DNA of 64,000 bases from Hexactinellida sp. DTS-2022 (lineage: Eukaryota > Porifera > Hexactinellida), in the NCBI GenBank assembly GCA_028753945.1, contig JAPNXP010000012.1, forward strand, positions 4,300,501-4,364,500, given 5' to 3'. A program made the translations under genes and the position numbers. Each line of letters starts with the position of its first letter. Within the stretch, counting starts at the first letter, position 1. The notes beneath the pieces are model-generated. The model was not told the DNA's origin. It saw only the letters and a program-made list of their open reading frames with translations, and did no database searches. Positions 40,445 to 50,269 of the stretch are shown piece by piece.

Positions 40445-41843
40445 TCGGATTAGTGCAAAGTATAAATTGCGAAATCGTGTGGTTATGATTTGTCACAAAT
40501 GCATGTGTGAAAATCGTGATTAGCTAATGTTTAGAATGAGTATTTATACTTGACAGATCGTGCGAATAAATGAGCCCAGATGAAGCACTTACAAGTTCAT
40601 AAATACAACCTAACGACAGCTGGCTTCACAATGACTCTTAATGGAGATGAAACATTAGTTTCTGTCAAGTGGAAAGTGTTCGGGTTAACTATCAGAAATA
40701 TTTATAGAGAGCTGCTTTGTAGGCATTAAATTATTAATGGATTTATGGAACTTTTGCTAATTAATATTCAATCAAGCGTGTTCGTGAACATTAAGCAACA
40801 ATAATTCAGTAAATGCTAAATACATAATATTATGTGCAGTGTGCACTAAGTGGTTGCGCAATTAACATATTCTGAGAATGGAGCCATTTTGGTAAAGTAG
40901 TAAACAAGTTATAAATACACCGTGATTACCTGACTCTGCTTAATAGCTTATCCAAATTGTGGACAGGAGTGCTTGGCAATATTTTCATTTTCCATAGCAA
41001 ACAATAGGAGGCACTTGGATTAATTTGTGCAACAGAAGATTACATGGCATCGCGCAATATGGAGATTTAGATGTTTTGGAAACAAGTGTTCCAACCGATT
41101 AATCGATTCCCGCAAGCGCAGTCGACCTTATATTTCTATTAAAATAAGTGAAAGAGATTATGTACATTTTTCCCATTAAGCTCTCTGTAGTTTCATTAGG
41201 TTGATATAATTAATACTAATTACAAGCTAGCTTGAGACACTGTACATTCCTTGGTATCAAGCATTTTCCAGGAGCGCGAGACGCTCCTTTTGGAGTATGA
41301 TTCTTTGGAAAATTTTAATTAGGAGCGCTAAATTTGGAATCTTCTCCTAAACCGTAACATTAATTTGTGATTTAGGCGTATGAAAATTGCATCAGACCAG
41401 GATTAGGAGCGTATTTACAAATGGCTGTATAATATACTGCTTGGTATAGATATCACTAGACTAAGACCAAGTATGAATACTAACTTAATTTCAATTATTG
41501 ATGCCGCGCAATTGATAAGAATATGTTGTTTCAGCATAACAAGTATAAACCAATGCTCTGTTTGTTCACATAAGACGAATTAATATTTAACAAGTAAATG
41601 ATAATTAATTTTGAGAACAATTGCTCATCACTCTCAAACATGAACTCACGTTTGCATTCTAAGTAGTTGTCTTAATTGACACCAAATTGTTATGTTTATG
41701 CAGCAGAAATATTGAGTTATAGTATAGAACTCGGATAGCATGTAGGCTAAGACGTACTCGACAAATTGATTACTAACCGAGTGATACGTATCCGAGTGAT
41801 AGTGCTACTCAATCAATTGCAATTTTAGGAAATATAAAGTTAA
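40445..41843. other. No gene seen between TRNAU1AP and the HORMA gene
   Basis: AT-rich and mostly free of the repeats seen elsewhere. A small patch at 41265-41345 contains repeated GGAGCGC motifs. It may hold regulatory sequence for the flanking genes, but nothing specific is recognised. Confidence 0.4.
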
Positions 41844-42440
41844 TTAAGTACTAGAGGTGTTGACATCCATTTTTGTAAAACAAGCCTGACTTAAGCTGTG
41901 AGAGCTCGTCTGTATATTTCCCAATGGCACTTCAGTCAAGTCCGAACCGGAAGTATCCCGGGGCAGGGCTGGTTCTAGAGTCGCTTCTAAACTGGTTCCT
42001 TCATTGACTTTAAATAAAATATCATACGAAAGCTCAGCTGCCAATGGAAGCATACACAGTTGGGTTTGTATTTCAATGTCATTAAATGCAGCACTTATGG
42101 AGTTCTCTGAAGCTTTCATTGTAACTTGTCTGTCTGTATAATCAAGAGAGAATATCCACTTCTCAACAAGATTCTCACTCAGACTCTCATAGAGTAGCAG
42201 CTCTATGCAGTGCACCTGTTTTGATCGTATCCAACCGCGCAGCATAGAAATAACTTCCTCTAGGTAGTTCTTGTCGAAAGATTCGGAGAGTTTCCAAACT
42301 GCCATCTCTAGGTAGTTCTCGTTAATAAAGTAACTCTCGGGGAGAACGGCTCTAAGCCTTAGGACGTGGCAGATGCACAGTTCTAAGTACGTCAGCATTT
42401 GCTGGTTGCTACCAGACACAGATAGGATCTGTATTGACAT
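41844..42440 (-). CDS. HORMA-domain protein (HORMAD/Hop1-like)
   Basis: 198 residues, one exon. The protein is essentially one HORMA domain: an N-terminal helix (MLTYLELCICHVLRLRAVLP), then ESYFINENYLEMAVWKL, a helix through EEVISMLRGWIRSKQVHCIE, and strands ENLVEKWIFSLDYTDR. The C-terminal SDLTEVPLGNIQTSSHSLS fits the closure strand of meiotic HORMADs (a GxxxTxxHxL-like pattern). HORMADs act on meiotic chromosome axes and peptide closure motifs. A MAD2- or REV7-type HORMA cannot be excluded. No PHD finger or SUMO tail follows, so it is shorter than HORMAD1. It ends just inside repeat family F1 flanks. Confidence 0.6.
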   Translation of the reverse strand: MSIQILSVSGSNQQMLTYLELCICHVLRLRAVLPESYFINENYLEMAVWKLSESFDKNYLEEVISMLRGWIRSKQVHCIELLLYESLSENLVEKWIFSLDYTDRQVTMKASENSISAAFNDIEIQTQLCMLPLAAELSYDILFKVNEGTSLEATLEPALPRDTSGSDLTEVPLGNIQTSSHSLSQACFTKMDVNTSST

Positions 42441-43074
42441 TATATCAGGCTATCTGTGTATACTCACAAGTGTTAGTTAAGCTAATAAGTATAACAGTAT
42501 ACATAGATTGCAAAAAGCTCCATAGCAATTGAACTTGGGACTATTTGCATAATATGAAAACAGCTGTGCCGATAGCATGTTCCTTTGAAGGCACCATCTT
42601 TTGGTGGTTGGTCGTTTGATAGTGCAAACTTGCTAAAAGAACATGCTAGGCAAAGCTGTAGTCTTAGCTTTTTTGTAATATCATCATCACTATAAAGGTG
42701 TTAAACCATTTCAGAAAGGTGTTTCGGTCGGAAACGACCCTTAGAGTGTTGGAAGTTTCTTTTTATCTCACTTCATTTCAGAGATATTCAAGTTTCAGTA
42801 GAATATAATAGGTGATGAGTCAGCATTTTTTCTGTGCACGTTGGGTATTCACCCAACGCCAACCAACACATTCGAAATATATAATTCACAAAATTGTAAA
42901 CACATTTTTTTAATGATGTCATCATCACCTCAAGGTATCAGGACCCATTTGTAAAGGTGTTACGTGGCATAAGGATCAATTGATAAATTGGAAGTTGGTT
43001 TCTATCTTGTATCATCTCTGAGATTATTGATATTTAGCTAATTATTTTTTAAATAATTATTAAAATTATTAATA

Positions 43075-43248
43075 CAGTAGATGTCGAATATAAGCACACG
43101 GGTTATAAGAACATATCGGATATAAGAACATTATGTTGGAAAACGGTTGCCATATACCCTATATAATTTATGTCGGTTATAAGAACATGCCGGTTATAAG
43201 AACATTAAGTGCAGTTCCCGACGATGTGCTTATAACCGGTATCCACTG
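43075..43248. mobile_element. pogo-like MITE
   Basis: CAGTAGATGTCGAATATAAG and CTTATAACCGGTATCCACTG with TA on both flanks. GGTTATAAGAACAT repeats inside. Confidence 0.75.
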
Positions 43249-43369
43249 TACATTTCAATGTCAACTTAAATTTAATAAGTTTCATTATTTGGAATAAATA
43301 GTATAGTAATTTAAAATGATTTTGGCTACCATATTTGAATTCAGCACACTCGACAACCTATAAATAATA

Positions 43370-43537
43370 CAGTAGAGTTTCCCAAAACGGACACTCCGAG
43401 AAGCGGACAAACCTCGTGGAACGGAATGAATTTTCTATACATGTAATAGTTAAGGACCAAACTCCGAGAAGCGGACATCTCTCTACAACGGACAAAATCC
43501 ATTCCCCTAATGTGTCCGTTATTCGGAGACTCCACTG
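43370..43537. mobile_element. pogo-like MITE
   Basis: CAGTAGAGTTTCCCAAAACGG and TATTCGGAGACTCCACTG with TA on both flanks. CTCCGAGAAGCGGAC occurs twice inside. Confidence 0.75.
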
Positions 43538-44254
43538 TATACCGAGGCAGTCATTTCAATACTGGGCTACTATAGTATAGTATAGTCGGCACAGTAACAA
43601 ATTGAAGCGTCTCTATATGTTAAATACAGACTGAATTAATTAGAATTAAATACGTCAGTATATTAATAGTGCAATAATATTATCCTTGCCGAATGAAATA
43701 TACTCACATAATCTGTTGTTTGTTGTGGAATGTAGAATCTTAGTTTTCCTTTAGAAAATAGAAGCTTACTTGATCTCACAAGTTGAATCAATATAATGAT
43801 CACAAGTTTGAAACAATAGAATTAGATTAAACACTTGCAATCGAACTGAAGTGTTAGTAAACAAAGGAAATTTGCAACTCAATTGTGGCACAAACATAGC
43901 CCAATTGGATAATTCGTGACTGTGAAAAGGTGTAGAATTAAATTCTCTATCGAAAGCATATAAATTTTATATTCGGGCACTATTTATTGTTATTGTGACA
44001 TAAAAATATATGTAACATTTGTAACCCATGAGACACCTATCCTGAAATTTCAGTTCTTAGTTATTATTAAAATTCTTTTCTGTGGAGAAGATACGGAAGA
44101 AATATAATAATATACCAAAGCAGTAAGATTAGAACTGGGCCACTATAGTCGGCACAGTATAACGTTTAACAACTTGTCTATGTGTTAATTACTTGAATCT
44201 GGACTTGAGCTCTGAACCAAGCTCGCATTTGGTATTCAGCTCGGGTCAATAATA

Positions 44255-44908
44255 TTATTTATAAGACTCATTGAATGTGAAATCTAAACACTTATCCTTG
44301 ACCTCGAATAGGTACCCCAGGCCCCCATAGCGCAATGCCACCTGTTCAGCCAGGTCTCCGCTGGAGCTCACCACACTGGTGTCTACAGAGGGGTGCAATA
44401 GCAAGATAACTAACACATCGCGAGACAGATTGTTGGATGCTGCCATGTGCAGTGGCGTGAGTCCTCCGTTAGTTTGAGAATTTGGATCAGCTCCCTCCTG
44501 CAGCAACACCTCAACTGCAGACGTTTTATTCCACTTACAAGCGCAGTGTATAGCTTGCCACCCATCCATAGTCCGAGCGCTAATGTCCGCTCCGCCGCTG
44601 AGCAGGAGCCGAATAGCTTCTGTGTGTCCGTTGTAAGCTGCTCTGTGCAGAGCTGTGTACCCGTCGCTGTCCGGTGAGTTAACGGCTCGCGGGAACTCTG
44701 ATAGGATTAAGCGGAGCGAGTCGGAGTCTCCGTTCTCCCCCGCCTCTCTTAGCTGCTCCGCTGCCTGCTCCTGCGTGAGGGCACTCGCCTGAGAGGCCGT
44801 CAGTGGCTTGCTAACCACTCGGCTGTCCTCCTGCATCCAGTACTCGCTGTGCGCCACGGACATGGAGTCCCAGATCTCGTCGTCTCTACCCTCGGTACAA
44901 CTGGCCAT
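44255..44908 (-). CDS. ANKRD49: Ankyrin repeat domain-containing protein 49
   Basis: 217 residues from the ATG at 44908. The frame is open for 15 more codons, but the first of those is GTG, so the internal ATG is chosen. At least three ankyrin repeats are clear: DGYTALHRAAYNGHTEAIRL, DGWQAIHCACKWNKTSAVEV and GGLTPLHMAASNNLSRDVLV. They are followed by GGLGYLFEVKDK. The HCACKWN motif and the YLFEV tail are diagnostic of ANKRD49 among ankyrin proteins. The role in vertebrates is poorly defined (transcription or germ-cell related). It shares orientation with AP5M1, whose stop lies about 150 bp upstream of the longer frame. Confidence 0.85.
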   Translation of the reverse strand: MASCTEGRDDEIWDSMSVAHSEYWMQEDSRVVSKPLTASQASALTQEQAAEQLREAGENGDSDSLRLILSEFPRAVNSPDSDGYTALHRAAYNGHTEAIRLLLSGGADISARTMDGWQAIHCACKWNKTSAVEVLLQEGADPNSQTNGGLTPLHMAASNNLSRDVLVILLLHPSVDTSVVSSSGDLAEQVALRYGGLGYLFEVKDKCLDFTFNESYK

Positions 44909-45103
44909 CAGTTTACAATAGTATTTGTGAAATCTGTAAATGCAAACCAACACTCAAATCTGTCCCATGCTCAAGCATCAGAAGATTTACAACAAATCTA
45001 ACAAATAACAACAAATTAGTCAGATATCCTATTGTACTTGAAGATTCTGTCAGCAAAATATATAATTGTTATAACTACAGAACATTATTTCTCAATAAAT
45101 ACT

Positions 45104-46624
45104 CTAACTGGAGAGTTGTGGGATAAGAGCGTCTCCATTGACGTTCCACACTTTGTACTCGGCAGTGGCTAGCTCCCGGGAAATCACCAGCTTGTACTTG
45201 GACTGTGGGAAAGATACCACCGACCTAGGCTCTATTACAACTCCGCTGAGAGTGAAATCAAGAATACGGAAATTGATGAGAATGTAGGCAGTGAGTCCAG
45301 AGCAGATCGGATCCTCCCCAGGAGCCGTGGGCTGTAGCGAGTCCTCGGGAAATGTGACCGTGGCGTGCAATGTTTGTTCTAGATTTTTCGGGAACTTCTT
45401 GTCTACGCTCCACACCAGGCGTCTCTGGTCGCTGGAAATAGACACCTGCATCGAGGCGGGACGGATGTCAGCTGTCTGGATAGCCCCGCGGTTAAAAAGA
45501 GGAATAGAAACTTCAAGATGTTCGAAGCTATTCTTCACTCGCTCATTCAACCTGAGCTGCACTACCAACTCTACTTTGTGTGTCCCTTTCATTTCGTAAT
45601 AAGCATTGATTGGCACGAAGTCTGGGTGCATGGGAAGGTTCCTCTCGGAGCAGGAATACTCGCAGACGGAGAACCAGCCGAGGGGAGGGGAGAAGCGAAC
45701 TTTGGTCGAAGAAGACGCGTTAGCGAGCGAGAGAGGCCCCTGAGGCGTGACGGCGTAGTCCTCTTCCGGGTCAGGTGTGGACGCTTGTGCGTCGAACATG
45801 TGGACACTCGGATGCGTGTGGATTGTGCGGAGACCGAAGCCGCCCTGCGGTATGACGAGGTTAAGCGTGATCTCTGGCACCCCCTCCAGCTCCGCCTTGC
45901 AGAAGACAGAACCGAAGGTGTTCCAGAAAGTGCGAGCGCGAGAGGGGTCCCATTGCGTTAGCTGCACTTGCTCTGAGATGGTAAGCGAGAGCTTAGGGTT
46001 CCCCTTAAAGAGGACCGGTTTCCAAGAGGGAATGTCCGGCTGTTGAGAAGGTTGAGTTTGTTCAGTGAGAGCTGGCACCATGGCCAAATAGGTATTCACA
46101 TTAGTTTCGAGTATTGTGCCCAGAGGGACTGATACGGATAGGAACTGGTGGAGAGAGGAAAGGAACGGGCCGCCAACAGTTAGCTTGTCAGAGGAACCGC
46201 TTACGATCTGAGCCATAGAAACCAACAGCTCCAATGACACTGCTATTGATGGTATCTCAATTATAGGAGGTCTCTCCTCCGAGAGTTTCTGTTGAAGGAG
46301 AGGCACAGACACAAAGTACAGGTTTTTCTGTTGAATCAGTACTACGGGCCATAGCTTTCCCTCAAACAGTTCATAGACAGGCTTAGACCAGCTCTTGTCG
46401 CAGGGCCTGATGTTAGCATTACTCAAGTTGGCGTCTTTAACAGGACAAACCTCCTGCATAACAGAGCTGCACATGTCCCTATCATTTGGCACTGGGAAGT
46501 ATGGATGGGATTTTGAAGCGAACTTCTCTGCTCTCCGCTCTATGTTGGGATAGCGACGCGAGTAGAGAACGGTCGGGAGCTGGTCAGAGAGGTCCAAGAT
46601 AACCCACACACCGCGAACCGACAT
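45104..46624 (-). CDS. AP5M1: AP-5 complex subunit mu-1
   Basis: 506 residues, one exon, close to the vertebrate length (about 490). The N-terminus VWVILDLSDQLPTVLYSRRY and PNIERRAEKF are typical of AP5M1. The central ITEQVQ-like KLSLTISEQVQLTQWD opens the mu-homology domain. The C-terminal half has ERVKNSFEHLEVSIPLFNRG, KKFPKNLEQTLHATVTF, and ILINFRILDFTLSGVVIEPR before the end. AP-5 works on late endosomes and lysosomes with SPG11/SPG15 in retrieval trafficking. A pogo-type MITE begins 32 bp upstream of the ATG. Confidence 0.9.
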   Translation of the reverse strand: MSVRGVWVILDLSDQLPTVLYSRRYPNIERRAEKFASKSHPYFPVPNDRDMCSSVMQEVCPVKDANLSNANIRPCDKSWSKPVYELFEGKLWPVVLIQQKNLYFVSVPLLQQKLSEERPPIIEIPSIAVSLELLVSMAQIVSGSSDKLTVGGPFLSSLHQFLSVSVPLGTILETNVNTYLAMVPALTEQTQPSQQPDIPSWKPVLFKGNPKLSLTISEQVQLTQWDPSRARTFWNTFGSVFCKAELEGVPEITLNLVIPQGGFGLRTIHTHPSVHMFDAQASTPDPEEDYAVTPQGPLSLANASSSTKVRFSPPLGWFSVCEYSCSERNLPMHPDFVPINAYYEMKGTHKVELVVQLRLNERVKNSFEHLEVSIPLFNRGAIQTADIRPASMQVSISSDQRRLVWSVDKKFPKNLEQTLHATVTFPEDSLQPTAPGEDPICSGLTAYILINFRILDFTLSGVVIEPRSVVSFPQSKYKLVISRELATAEYKVWNVNGDALIPQLSS

Positions 46625-46656
46625 TATGACAAGCTATTTTACTTTAGTATATTATA

Positions 46657-46816
46657 CAATGAACTCGCGTTATAAAGAAGTGCTTAGGACCTGTAAATTC
46701 CTTCGTTATATCCGAATATTCCTAATAAGCGGATAATAGCCATCTGAGGGAAAATCTCCTATCGTCCTAAGCGATTAATTCGTTATATCCGACTTCGATA
46801 TAACGGGAGTTCACTG
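46657..46816. mobile_element. pogo-like MITE between AP5M1 and DHX37
   Basis: CAATGAACTCGCGTTATAAAG and GATATAACGGGAGTTCACTG are inverted repeats with TA on both flanks. 160 bp. It occupies most of the intergenic space between the AP5M1 start and the DHX37 stop. Confidence 0.8.
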
Positions 46817-46910
46817 TAATATTTAGAGTAAAGTATTCCGTAGAATGGTAGCAGGTGCGATTTTTCGAGAAAATAAAATATTTAATGTAATACTAAACGT
46901 TCTTATAAGT

Positions 46911-49900
46911 TTAACTACAATTTGGAGGCCAAAATTCGGAAATTTTAGAGTGTAATTTAGCGGGTAACCAATGACAATACTCTTTTAGTAAGAATGTAGA
47001 ATCGGTTTTCCATTCATTTTCAGTTGCTCTCTTACTCGTAACATTCTTATCTCTAAACGCACTCACTATCTCACCGGCTTCCTTCAGGTGCCTCCCCCAT
47101 GGCTTGACGAGATAGAGGGTCGGATACCGGAGCATTTGATTGTACTTTGAGAGAGATTCAAACACCTGTCCTTCTAAAAATGCTTTTGCGAACAATTTAT
47201 AGGCTAAAGGGTCATTGGATGAGATCTGCAATGGATGAGGAGGAAATTGCCAGGACAACTTCATATAGGAAAATTTTGTAAATTGTTTGATGACTCCTAA
47301 CTTGGCATCGTAGAAAGGAGCTGGGAACTGAAGGGGTTGTGAGAATTCGCAATAAGAGCCGCATACTTGAGGGATCCAAGTCCACTCAATGGGAAACAAA
47401 CAGCGCATGTACATTTTGTTAGATTCAACGATATCTATAAAAGCAAGCCATTCGACATTGGATTGACTGGTTAGTGTGCTGAATGGGAAGATGCAAATGG
47501 GTTTGGAAGTTAGAGAACATTCGTAGACAGGGCCCTGACCCCCAGTGTGGTTAGTTTCTGAATAGTGCTTAGTAGTAATGTTAGCAATGTGGTCACCAAA
47601 TCCTAGCAGCATGGCCTTGCATAGCTTAGACTGCAGTTGTTTGTCAGGGGGAAGTATTCTCTCTCTGTGATTCAGATTTAGATGGGGGAATACTGTATTG
47701 AGAGATGACGTCAACAACTTACGTAGCTTTTGAATATCAACAATTTTGTTATCACTAATGTCACAGGCAGTGCTGAATGCAGTCAATTCTTCCTCAAAAT
47801 CAGAAGCACAAACAATCCTTAAGATAAGCATCAGATCTCCCATACAGTTATCTCTGAGGGAACAATTTGAGAATGTTCGCGACGAGCTGCTAAAGAGCTG
47901 ATCCAAGATTGAGAGTCCTGAGACAATACAGATCAGATAATGTATCAACTCAATAGAATGTGAATACTGAACGAGTATTCTAGCCAGCCTGGGAGCAACT
48001 GGCAGCTTGTTCATTTTCCTACCCAAACTTGTGGGGATGGAATAATAAGTTATTTCTGAGGCTCTCTTGGGCGAGAGAGCCCCGAGCTTGCATAGGATAT
48101 TATCAGCTGATTCCAGCAACTCGCGATCTGGCTGAGTGGGAAAAGGAAAGTTGGAAACATTTTGTATGTTCATACATTTCATTTGTAAATACAGGTCGTC
48201 AAGTGGGCATTGTAGGATTTCAGGTTCTGTGTGTTCAGGAAATTCGTTTAAGAAGACAGAGGAAGAGAATAGCCTGTAGACGTGTCCTGCTGCGGTGCGA
48301 CCGGCGCGCCCCGCCCTCTGATGCGCGCTGGCTTGCGAGCACCAGTCGACCCTAAACGTACTCACGCCTGTAACGCGGTCAATCAGCCGTCTCTTTACTC
48401 TGCCTGTATCGATAACATACTTCACGTCTGGAATGGTTACACTGGTCTCGGCTACATTCGTGCTGACCACAATCCTACGGGTTCTGAGGGGAATAGGCTG
48501 GAATACGCGAGACTGCTCGTTAGTAGAGAGCTGAGCGTGGAGAGGGATAATCTGTGTCGAGATAAAGCTCTCTCTTTTCTTATTTCCTGTCGTGTTAAAA
48601 TAGATCTTGCTATCAGTAATAAACTCCTTTTCTTTGGAGAGTATGTGGGTATCTGTTGAGAAATTCGTTTGTTCAAAAGCAGATCGGATATCACCACAGA
48701 GACTATAAATCTCCTTTTTGCTGGTAAGGAATACCAATATAGTACCTATTGGCAGCATCCGGTGAATTAGTATTACCTTCTTGAGAGCCTCTGCGAGGTA
48801 ATCCTCACTAGTGACTCGCGAGAAGTGAGTAGTGACTGAGTACTGCCTGGCGTCTATGTGGATGACAGGAGGAATTCTCTCCACAGGAAAGAGCTTGCGA
48901 TTCTCTAGGAAATCATCCAAACGCAGAGTAGCAGACATAATCACCAGTTTGAGCGGGAGCCCCTTCTCGACTCTCAGTCTAATGACGCGAGACAGAATGC
49001 CTATAAGAATATCAGTGTAGACACTGCGTTCGTGAGCCTCGTCGAGACAGATCACAGAGTATCTAGTTAGAAGGAAATCGCTCTCCAACTCCCTCATCAA
49101 CACGCCATCTGTCATGAATTTTATTCGAGTATTCGAACTCAAACTTGTATTAAATCTAGTCTGGAAACCAATAAAATTGTTGTGTAGAAACCCCATTTCC
49201 TCTGCGACTCGTTTAGCCATCGCGACTGCAGCCAGTCTCCTCGGCTCTGTAATTCCTATAATTCCTCTCTTCCATTCCGTGTCTGAGAGTGGGTCTGCGA
49301 ATCCGGCCTCGTAGAGAAACTGAGGAACTTGAGTTGTCTTTCCAGACCCTGTAGCACCGGAAATAATTGTGACGTCGTTTTCTTCTATTTTTTCTAGTAT
49401 TTGGTATTCCTCTGAGAATATCGGCAGCTTCATTCGAGCTGACTGAATCTCAGCCGGCCTCGGAATAATACGGACAGGTTTTAAGCGAATTTCATTATGA
49501 ATGCTGGTTCTCTGACCATTATGTTTAGAAATGTAGTTCTTCATTAGTTTAGATAATGTGCCTTTTATAAAACTCTTGTATTGTTGCTGAGAACAAGTTT
49601 TCGACATATTAATTGATTTCGAAATAACGAGTTTAATTATTTTACTAATAGGTAGAGACTGAACAGAAGTATCCCTCCGATGAATAACAAGTTTGGATAG
49701 TAATAAGGAGAGGTTTTTGGGAAATATAGATCCTCGGTTTAATCTTGAAATCTTGTAACACACAATTCTTATATTGAAATCTTTTTCGCGGGTAACATTA
49801 ATACATATAGAAGAAGTCAACTCAAAAGCTAGCCATTCAATTAATTTAATAATTTTCCTTTTCTTTCTACACTTCAAACCCCAAGGATTCCGACTGGGAG

Positions 49901-50003
49901 GAACAAATTGGTTCATGTATAAAATTCTGAATAAAATAGAGAGACATTTGATCGTTAAACTTCTCTTTTGAAATTCAGATGGAATCGCTTTGGGAACATT
50001 CAT
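46911..50003 (-). CDS. DHX37: DEAH-box RNA helicase DHX37 (yeast Dhr1)
   Basis: 1030 codons from the first ATG; residue 133 (ATG at 49607) is an alternative start because residues 1-132 show no family similarity. The helicase core has motif I GATGSGKT (216-223), TEPRRLAA (Ia), DEAH (321-324), SAT (357-359), STNVAETSVTIP (V) and QRAGRAGR (VI). SVYTDILIGILSRVI and KFMTDGVLMREL are DHX37-like. The C-terminus ends LLKEYCHWLP and EFWPP, as in the full-length protein, so the gene is complete. DHX37 releases U3 snoRNA during small-subunit maturation in the nucleolus. Remarkable for being one exon. Confidence 0.92.
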   Translation of the reverse strand: MNVPKAIPSEFQKRSLTIKCLSILFRILYMNQFVPPSRNPWGLKCRKKRKIIKLIEWLAFELTSSICINVTREKDFNIRIVCYKISRLNRGSIFPKNLSLLLSKLVIHRRDTSVQSLPISKIIKLVISKSINMSKTCSQQQYKSFIKGTLSKLMKNYISKHNGQRTSIHNEIRLKPVRIIPRPAEIQSARMKLPIFSEEYQILEKIEENDVTIISGATGSGKTTQVPQFLYEAGFADPLSDTEWKRGIIGITEPRRLAAVAMAKRVAEEMGFLHNNFIGFQTRFNTSLSSNTRIKFMTDGVLMRELESDFLLTRYSVICLDEAHERSVYTDILIGILSRVIRLRVEKGLPLKLVIMSATLRLDDFLENRKLFPVERIPPVIHIDARQYSVTTHFSRVTSEDYLAEALKKVILIHRMLPIGTILVFLTSKKEIYSLCGDIRSAFEQTNFSTDTHILSKEKEFITDSKIYFNTTGNKKRESFISTQIIPLHAQLSTNEQSRVFQPIPLRTRRIVVSTNVAETSVTIPDVKYVIDTGRVKRRLIDRVTGVSTFRVDWCSQASAHQRAGRAGRTAAGHVYRLFSSSVFLNEFPEHTEPEILQCPLDDLYLQMKCMNIQNVSNFPFPTQPDRELLESADNILCKLGALSPKRASEITYYSIPTSLGRKMNKLPVAPRLARILVQYSHSIELIHYLICIVSGLSILDQLFSSSSRTFSNCSLRDNCMGDLMLILRIVCASDFEEELTAFSTACDISDNKIVDIQKLRKLLTSSLNTVFPHLNLNHRERILPPDKQLQSKLCKAMLLGFGDHIANITTKHYSETNHTGGQGPVYECSLTSKPICIFPFSTLTSQSNVEWLAFIDIVESNKMYMRCLFPIEWTWIPQVCGSYCEFSQPLQFPAPFYDAKLGVIKQFTKFSYMKLSWQFPPHPLQISSNDPLAYKLFAKAFLEGQVFESLSKYNQMLRYPTLYLVKPWGRHLKEAGEIVSAFRDKNVTSKRATENEWKTDSTFLLKEYCHWLPAKLHSKISEFWPPNCS

Positions 50004-50210
50004 AAGAATATTTTCTAAGAGAGGAACAATATTAATAACAAATTAGGAAAATAAGAATCTATTACTTAAGTTGGCTTCGAACAATTGAGCAATGATTTGG
50101 CTAACTAGGTATTTGGCGAATTAAATTATCCAAGAAAACAATATCTAAATGGAGATACAAATAAATGTAATTAAATTATAAATTTGAGATCAAACTATGT
50201 ACTCAAGTTG

Positions 50211-50233
50211 TGCCCGCCCCCCCCCCCCCCCCA
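50211..50233. repeat. Poly-C tract
   Basis: A C-run of about 17 bases, a likely length-variable or assembly-sensitive site. Confidence 0.8.
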
Positions 50234-50269
50234 TCTTTGATTATATTTTCCAAAACTTGACGCCTATGC

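Larger units (their letters stand above)
42548..44153 (-). repeat. Family F1, inverted copy with two pogo insertions
   Basis: Reading minus, the order is the F1 5' block (44153-43800), a middle part, the 43030-42830 block, the 42830-42672 block and a diverged element X (42672-42548). This reproduces the order at 2430-3550. Pogo MITEs are inserted at 43075-43248 and 43370-43537. The 5' end carries TACTGTGCCGACTATAGTGG. Confidence 0.65.

Noticed and set aside
45291-46046. Plus-strand ORFs over AP5M1
   Set aside because: Antisense shadow frames without any domain; the minus-strand frame accounts for the conservation.
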